From: Endomychus coccineus
Lineage: Eukaryota > Arthropoda > Insecta > Coleoptera > Endomychidae
DNA length: 64,000 nucleotides
Direction: 5' to 3'
Assembly (NCBI GenBank): GCA_958510875.1
Contig: OY294068.1
Location: 191,294,315 to 191,358,314, forward strand
Of this stretch, positions 63,801 to 64,000 are shown piece after piece (position 1 is the first letter of the stretch; every line of letters starts with the position of its first letter). A model generated the notes under the pieces. It had not been told where the DNA came from. It made no database searches and worked only from the letters and a program-made list of their open reading frames with translations. The position numbers and the translations under genes are program-made.

Positions 63801-64000
63801 ATAAAGCCAAATTGAATGTTCTCCAAACTTCCACTATTCCTTTATCACCTCCCGCCATCAAGTATTCTCCGTCCCGGCTGAGCAGTAAACACTACAATCA
63901 AATATGCAATTACTAACATGTACTATTCGACTATAATTGATAAATACCTGTAAATTATCATTGTGAGATTCGTGGCGCAAACGTTTCCCATTAATGGTGA
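60872..64000 (-). CDS. rg: Neurobeachin (rugose homologue), last three exons, 5' partial
   Basis: Exon C is 60962-60872, exon B is 63891-63740, and exon A runs from beyond the window edge (64000) to 63948. The A/B intron is only 56 bp (CAG|GTATTT ... attgtag|TGTTTA, phase 0). The B/C intron is 2777 bp, with the K codon split AA|G. The translation ends [97 protein letters not shown]. These are the last WD40 blades of the BEACH-WD40 scaffold neurobeachin/LRBA; the [11 protein letters not shown](F/Y)QxRY tail is diagnostic. The protein works in membrane trafficking and synapse function as a PKA-anchoring scaffold. BEACH and PH-like domains lie outside the window. Confidence 0.93.
61150..61836. 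mobile_element. Foldback element with 300-bp arms
   Basis: The left arm (about 61150-61453) and right arm (about 61532-61836) are reverse complements with few differences. Shared blocks include 'actaacgaacttccagcaat', 'aggtcgtttgccgaacgtta', 'gcataaaacgttatt' and 'ttcccaattaaattggaaaa'. An 80-bp centre separates them. Open frames on both strands ([20 protein letters not shown] and its mirror image) follow from the arms and are not genes. It lies in the neurobeachin intron. Confidence 0.85.
62245..63010. mobile_element. Foldback element with internal tandem repeats
   Basis: The outer arms (about 62245-62460 and 62730-63010) are inverted copies with 'agctagaatttca', 'cccctcagaggagcattctt' and 'gttttctcggaaaactccct'. 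The centre carries two direct copies of about 110 bp ('ttccatctggagag', 'gttttttgggaaaaataaca', 'gcgga.tcgtg.tcaacgac') at about 62467 and 62605. No protein is encoded. It lies in the neurobeachin intron. Confidence 0.8.
63225..63545 (-). pseudogene. DD41D mariner transposase relic
   Basis: The minus strand reads [20 protein letters not shown] then HFL. This matches [20 protein letters not shown] of the intact mariner at 30.5 kb, with the third catalytic Asp replaced by Lys. Upstream, [10 protein letters not shown] aligns with DGATCHTANE in another frame. Only this central piece survives, inside the neurobeachin intron. Confidence 0.65.
63585..63655 (+). repeat. Dispersed repeat R2 copy
   Basis: 'agtactttttagtggacaag' then 'ggtgattatttcttatcaat' is related to the 54.64-kb copy. 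It lies just left of the neurobeachin exon B. Confidence 0.45.

Noticed and set aside
1..64000. CRISPR arrays, operons, phage or bacterial genes
   Set aside because: The sequence is eukaryotic with spliced genes. The tandem repeats seen are satellite- or transposon-like, not spacer arrays.

Overview
This window looks like nuclear DNA of an insect. It is AT-rich, with spliceosomal introns, AATAAA signals and TATA-type promoters. Relics of mariner, hAT, P-like, Helentron, Penelope and non-LTR elements are dense, and a short run of the insect telomere unit TTAGG is present. The best identified host gene is the 3' end of neurobeachin/rugose on the minus strand at the right edge. I cannot name the order or species. 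Codon and gene content are typical of insects, and nothing in the window is bacterial or viral.

Layout. 1-23 kb is mostly gene-poor repeat debris: non-LTR fragments (1.5, 10.7 and 14.3-15.3 kb), Penelope-like GIY-YIG fragments (about 9.7, 11, 12, 12.5-13 and 19.9-20.4 kb) and short dispersed repeats carrying hammerhead-ribozyme-like cores. One doubtful terminal exon lies at 5.0 kb. At 23.7-26.6 kb (minus) sits a six-exon gene for a 110-residue secreted peptide precursor, reconstructed here from splice sites; every intron is phase 0. At 29-33 kb is a nest of transposons: a hAT relic, Helentron ends, a structurally intact 1304-bp DD41D mariner, and an internally deleted Helentron that keeps the end of the helicase and the endonuclease domain. 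A ten-finger C2H2 zinc-finger gene (33.0-34.9 kb, minus, two exons) follows. Next come a small P-like element with a THAP exon (35.2-35.8 kb) and a decayed tyrosine-recombinase element (36.5-38.0 kb).

38.2-52.4 kb holds a cluster of four two-exon genes for single-domain ricin-B-type beta-trefoil proteins of 134-135 residues. All four are split at the same place in the second repeat. Two are on the plus strand with transposon-filled introns of 2.9 and 3.9 kb. Two are on the minus strand with introns near 540 bp, and arose from a recent tandem duplication that includes flanks.

52-60 kb returns to repeats: head-to-head LINE fragments at 55.4-56.8 kb, a 1-kb foldback element split by a deleted DD34D mariner at 56.9-58.8 kb, and an inverted pair of ribozyme-bearing repeats at 59.1-59.8 kb. 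A possible first coding exon lies at 54.3 kb. The last three neurobeachin exons occupy 60.9-64.0 kb. Their 2.8-kb intron contains two foldback elements and a mariner relic.

The genes do not form an operon or an obvious pathway. The most unusual host content is the secreted peptide gene and the lectin-like cluster. The most unusual non-coding content is the set of hammerhead-like motifs in dispersed repeats, several of which resemble the tails of Penelope-like elements.
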